The notes under the pieces: model-generated
Database searches by the model: none
The model's input: only the letters and a program-made list of their open reading frames with translations
Told to the model about the DNA's origin: nothing
NCBI GenBank assembly: GCA_026985515.1
Contig: JALSQH010000174.1
Span: 1-9,812 of the forward strand
Source of the DNA: a bacterium
GTDB taxonomy: Bacteria; JALSQH01
Length of the DNA: 9,812 nt
Direction of reading: 5' to 3'
Translations under genes and position numbers: made by a program
Shown here: one piece after another, positions 7,806-9,812 of the stretch
Numbering within the stretch: the first letter of the stretch is position 1
How the letters are laid out: every line of letters begins with the position of its first letter

Positions 7806-7834
7806 TTTTTCAATTTTAAGTCATAATTTAAAAA
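7806..7834 (+). other. AT-rich imperfect inverted repeat between gspF and gspG
   Basis: TTTTTCAATT (7806-7815) and AATTTAAAAA (7825-7834) are complementary at nine of ten positions around a nine-base loop. The arm has no GC pairs, so the hairpin would be weak, and it is not a classical intrinsic terminator because no U tract follows; the gspG ribosome site follows at once. It could mark an mRNA processing site or simply be AT-rich spacer. Confidence 0.3.
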
Positions 7835-7836
7835 GT

Positions 7837-7844
7837 GGAGGTGA
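7837..7844 (+). promoter_or_regulatory. Strong gspG ribosome-binding site
   Basis: GGAGGTGA, close to the perfect anti-16S complement, sits five bases before ATG 7850. This fixes the gspG start at 7850. The GTG at 7835 in the same frame is part of this site, not an initiator. Confidence 0.8.
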
Positions 7845-7849
7845 CTTTT

Positions 7850-8293
7850 ATGAAGAGAAGAAAAGGTGGTTTCACTCTCATAGAAATAATGGTGGTTGTG
7901 GTGATAATTGGGTTACTGGCAACTCTGGTAACTCTGAATGTTTTACCACGGGCGGAGCAGGCCAAGAGGACCAAAGCCATTTCTGACATCAAAACAATAA
8001 TGAACGCCCTTGAACTGTACAAACTTGATAATGGAGACTATCCCTCCCAGGAGCAGGGGTTGAAGGCTTTAGTGGAAAAACCCACCACCGGTAAAATACC
8101 GAAACACTGGAGAGAGGGTGGTTATCTGAATTCAAACAAGGTTCCCCTTGATCCATGGGGTCACCCGTATGTTTACATTTACCCCGGCAGACATGGAAAG
8201 TATGACATAATATCTTACGGGAGAGATGGAGAGCCTGGTGGGGAGGGAGAAGACGCAGACATAACAAGCTGGAACCTTGATGAAGAAAGATAG
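7850..8293 (+). CDS. gspG: Major pseudopilin GspG
   Basis: A 147-residue major subunit of the periplasmic pseudopilus. The short basic leader MKRRKGG is cut by prepilin peptidase after Gly7; mature Phe1 is followed by TLIE, with the conserved Glu at mature position 5 (residue 12). A hydrophobic helix (8-30) carries membrane anchoring and fibre packing. The globular part has the GspG hallmarks: NALELYKLDNGDYPSQEQGL, then LDPWGHPYVYIYPG (100-113) and SYGRDGEPGGEGEDADITSW (122-141), which supplies the Ca2+-binding loop of this family. These separate it from type IV pilins. The ATG start is chosen over the longer GTG frame because of the ribosome site and leader length. The upstream gap and strong ribosome site suit its high stoichiometry. 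The end overlaps gspH by 14 bases. Confidence 0.96.
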   Translation: MKRRKGGFTLIEIMVVVVIIGLLATLVTLNVLPRAEQAKRTKAISDIKTIMNALELYKLDNGDYPSQEQGLKALVEKPTTGKIPKHWREGGYLNSNKVPLDPWGHPYVYIYPGRHGKYDIISYGRDGEPGGEGEDADITSWNLDEER

Positions 8294-8816
8294 TGAGGGT
8301 TTTACCCTTGTTGAACTTTCAGTTGTTCTTCTTATTATCGCTCTGATGGCAACAATATTGATCCCGAATATTGGAAGGCTGGGGGGAGAGGATCTGAGGG
8401 AAAGTTCAAGGAAGATCGGAGGCCTTATCCAGTATCTCTATGGACTTTCCACAATTCAGAAGAGAAATTTTTATCTCAACTTTGATCTGGATAAAGGTGA
8501 GTACTGGGTTAGTGTGGGTAAGGTGAATGAAGAAGAAAATAGTGTGGAAATGATCCCCTATGCAGATGATTTTGTTCGAAAGAAGTATAATCTGCCCTCA
8601 TCTGTCAGAGTTGAAGATATTGATACGGTGAGCAACGGGAAAATTTCTGAAGGGCGTGTAACTGTCACCTTTTATCCAGAGGGGTTCGTTGATCCGGTAA
8701 CAATTCATTTTAAAAATTCATCAGATGATGAAATGACCCTTCTGGTTCTTCCCCTTACGGGAGATGTCAGGGTTTATGATGGCTACAAAGAGATTACCTA
8801 TGTGCAGCAGGAATAG
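8280..8816 (+). CDS. gspH: Minor pseudopilin GspH
   Basis: A 178-residue minor pseudopilin, placed in other systems at or just below the pseudopilus tip with GspI, GspJ and GspK. The leader MKKDSEG, cut after Gly7, is followed by FTLVE and a hydrophobic helix to about residue 29. A beta-rich GspH/FimT-like globular domain follows (NFYLNFDLDKGEYWVSVGKV, then GRVTVTFYPEGFVDPVTIHF). The ATG at 8280 gives the same seven-residue leader as GspG; a TTG one codon earlier (8277) is possible but less likely. The start lies inside gspG with only a weak purine stretch upstream, so translation probably depends on gspG. The C-terminal 17 bases overlap gspI. The call of H rather than another minor pseudopilin rests on order and fold-like pattern. 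Confidence 0.85.
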   Translation: MKKDSEGFTLVELSVVLLIIALMATILIPNIGRLGGEDLRESSRKIGGLIQYLYGLSTIQKRNFYLNFDLDKGEYWVSVGKVNEEENSVEMIPYADDFVRKKYNLPSSVRVEDIDTVSNGKISEGRVTVTFYPEGFVDPVTIHFKNSSDDEMTLLVLPLTGDVRVYDGYKEITYVQQE

Positions 8817-9213
8817 GGGTTTCACACTTCTTGAGGTAATTGTTGCTCTTATGATAATTTCCACAGTTATGGTGTCTCTCATTTCTCTGAATATTCAGAA
8901 TATTCAACTTCACGAAGCAGCGAGAGAAAACACAATTGCATACATGATAGCTGAAGAGTATATGGAGAAGCTGATTGCTCAGCAGACAATCGATGAAAAT
9001 TTTGAAGTGAAAGATGAAGAGGTGGAGGAGCAGTATCCAGGTGTTGAAGTTGAGACAAAAGTTGAGGATATTGGTACGCAGGATGTTGCTTGGGCGGCAT
9101 TTCTGCCCGAAAATACAGAGGTAAAAATTCTAAGGGTGGTGGTTCACTGGAAGGATGAAAATGGAGAGCGGACATATCCTCTTGAGACCTATATTGTAAG
9201 GAAAATGCAATGA
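8800..9213 (+). CDS. gspI: Minor pseudopilin GspI
   Basis: A 137-residue minor pseudopilin; in characterised systems GspI nucleates the GspI-J-K tip complex that starts pseudopilus assembly. The leader MCSRNRG is cleaved after Gly7; FTLLEVIVALMIISTVMVSL is the pilin helix with Glu at mature position 5. The motif HEAARENTIAYMIAEEYMEKL (residues 38-58) matches the A-x-x-L/I-A-e-x-x-m-E-x-l pattern of GspI, and LRVVVHWKDENGERTYPLETYI is its C-terminal strand set. The ATG at 8800 is preferred over 8764, which would give a 19-residue leader; AAAGAGA (8787-8793) is six bases upstream. It starts inside gspH and its stop overlaps gspJ (ATGA). The Cys at leader position 2 is removed on cleavage. A small in-frame tandem repeat lies in the helix. 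Confidence 0.9.
   Translation: MCSRNRGFTLLEVIVALMIISTVMVSLISLNIQNIQLHEAARENTIAYMIAEEYMEKLIAQQTIDENFEVKDEEVEEQYPGVEVETKVEDIGTQDVAWAAFLPENTEVKILRVVVHWKDENGERTYPLETYIVRKMQ
8889..8906 (+). repeat. Tandem 9-bp repeat inside gspI
   Basis: GAATATTCA occurs twice in a row, in frame, giving the peptide Asn-Ile-Gln-Asn-Ile-Gln in the pilin helix. Each copy contains the palindrome GAATATTC. It adds three residues without breaking the frame. Confidence 0.6.
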
Positions 9214-9812
9214 AAAGGGGATTTACCCTTATAGAAGTTCTCCTTGCCCTTACCATAACGGCGGTGATTATAAGTTTTATCTACTCTTCATTCTGGGTGA
9301 CGGTAAAATCGTATAACACTTTGAGGGAAAAGGAGGGACTCTACAGAAAAGCACGCATTATCATGGATAAAATCTCAACCCAGCTTCAGTCAGCCTACCT
9401 CGATTATTACCCTCCCGTAGAAAAAAATTTTATTCCAGCCACATTTTTCATAGGTATTGATGACACACTGAATGGTGTACCGGCAGATAAACTTATTTTC
9501 TCGTCATTGTCGGGTGGATACAGGATTGTTGCAGGTGAGGGAGTGAAACCATGGGGGAAAAGCGTGGAACTTGAGTATTTTATTGATATTGATCCCGATA
9601 ACGCTGATCAGCTGGATCTATTCTGCAGGGAAGACACAACCCTTGACAGGGATCCCATGAGTGGGGGTATTACATTTCCCATGATCTTTAATGTGAAGGG
9701 GTTAAATTTCAGATATTACGACAGATACACGAAGCAGTGGTATGATAACTGGGATACCAGAAACAACGGAGAATATTATCTTCCCTCACTTGTGGAAGTT
9801 ACCCTTTACCTC
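9210..9812 (+). CDS. gspJ: Minor pseudopilin GspJ (3' end beyond window)
   Basis: The first 201 codons, open at the right edge. MKRG is a very short leader cut after Gly4; FTLIEVLLALTITAVIISFIY is the pilin helix with Glu at mature position 5. The following YRKARIIMDKISTQLQSAYL (residues 47-66) matches GspJ, whose helix continues into an R-x-x-x-D-x-I-x-x-x-l-r pattern, and the rest is the beta-rich domain (LIFSSLSGGYRIV, VELEYFIDIDPD). GspJ joins GspI and GspK at the pseudopilus tip. The ATG overlaps the gspI stop as ATGA, with AAGGA (9198-9202) seven bases upstream. About 200 residues is near full length for GspJ (SLVEVTLYL at the edge is the usual near-terminal strand), so the stop should lie close beyond the window, with gspK expected next. 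Confidence 0.9.
   Translation, partial: MKRGFTLIEVLLALTITAVIISFIYSSFWVTVKSYNTLREKEGLYRKARIIMDKISTQLQSAYLDYYPPVEKNFIPATFFIGIDDTLNGVPADKLIFSSLSGGYRIVAGEGVKPWGKSVELEYFIDIDPDNADQLDLFCREDTTLDRDPMSGGITFPMIFNVKGLNFRYYDRYTKQWYDNWDTRNNGEYYLPSLVEVTLYL

Noticed and set aside
7783-7827. TTGATA (7783-7788) and CATAAT (7822-7827) as a gspG promoter
   Set aside because: The spacing is 33 bases, far from the 16-18 needed, and no better pair is present.
7835-7849. GTG at 7835 as the gspG start
   Set aside because: It is part of the ribosome site GGAGGTGA. Starting at ATG 7850 gives a normal seven-residue prepilin leader.
8764-8799. ATG at 8764 as the gspI start
   Set aside because: It would give a 19-residue leader and a much longer overlap with gspH. 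ATG 8800 gives a seven-residue leader like those of GspG and GspH.
1880-9812. Reading the cluster as a type IV pilus (PilB/PilC/PilQ) locus
   Set aside because: PDZ-type GspC, N0-N3 secretin next to it, a GspG with the Ca2+-loop signature, and the G-H-I-J series fit T2SS. No PilT, PilM-P or major pilin is present.

Overview
The window is a moderately AT-rich, densely packed, entirely plus-strand stretch of a diderm bacterial genome. Its main content is most of a type II secretion system (T2SS) operon in the order gspC-D-E-F-G-H-I-J. GspJ runs off the right edge, and the remaining parts (gspK, L, M and possibly others) would be expected beyond it. A secretin means an outer membrane is present. 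Arg is encoded mostly by AGA/AGG, ATA is common for Ile, and the proteins are rich in Lys, Glu and Ile. The GspC type (short cytoplasmic tail, one TM helix, C-terminal PDZ) and the PilB-like N-terminus of GspE resemble Desulfobacterota and other deep-branching, often thermophilic, lineages. This taxonomic reading is an inference and I would not name a genus.

Bases 1-1838 hold two coupled genes: the C-terminal part of a phytoene-desaturase-like FAD oxidoreductase (open at the left edge) and a family M29 metallo-aminopeptidase, joined by an ATGA overlap. Nothing in their sequences ties them to secretion.

Bases 1839-1879 are a 41-base gap before gspC. It has no convincing ribosome site for gspC itself, but it carries a two-codon minicistron (ATG TCC TAA) with its own well-placed Shine-Dalgarno-like site, and a weak promoter-like pair.

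Bases 1880-9812 are the T2SS. GspC (inner-membrane clamp) links the GspD secretin to the inner-membrane platform. GspE is the cytoplasmic ATPase and GspF the platform membrane protein. GspG is the major pseudopilin, and GspH, GspI and GspJ are minor (tip) pseudopilins. Genes are separated by a few bases or overlap, except for a 55-base AT-rich gap just before gspG. That gap ends in the strongest ribosome site of the window, fitting the high demand for the major pseudopilin. I corrected three starts from the longest reading frame to the ATG that gives a prepilin leader: gspG at 7850, gspH at 8280, gspI at 8800. I also added the partial gspJ (9210 to edge) and the open 5' part of the oxidoreductase.

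I found no RNA genes, mobile elements, CRISPR arrays or clear terminators. I see no previously undescribed multi-gene system. The most useful leads are small: the minicistron before gspC, the AT hairpin before gspG, and the tandem MshEN-type motif in GspE, a possible cyclic-di-GMP input.
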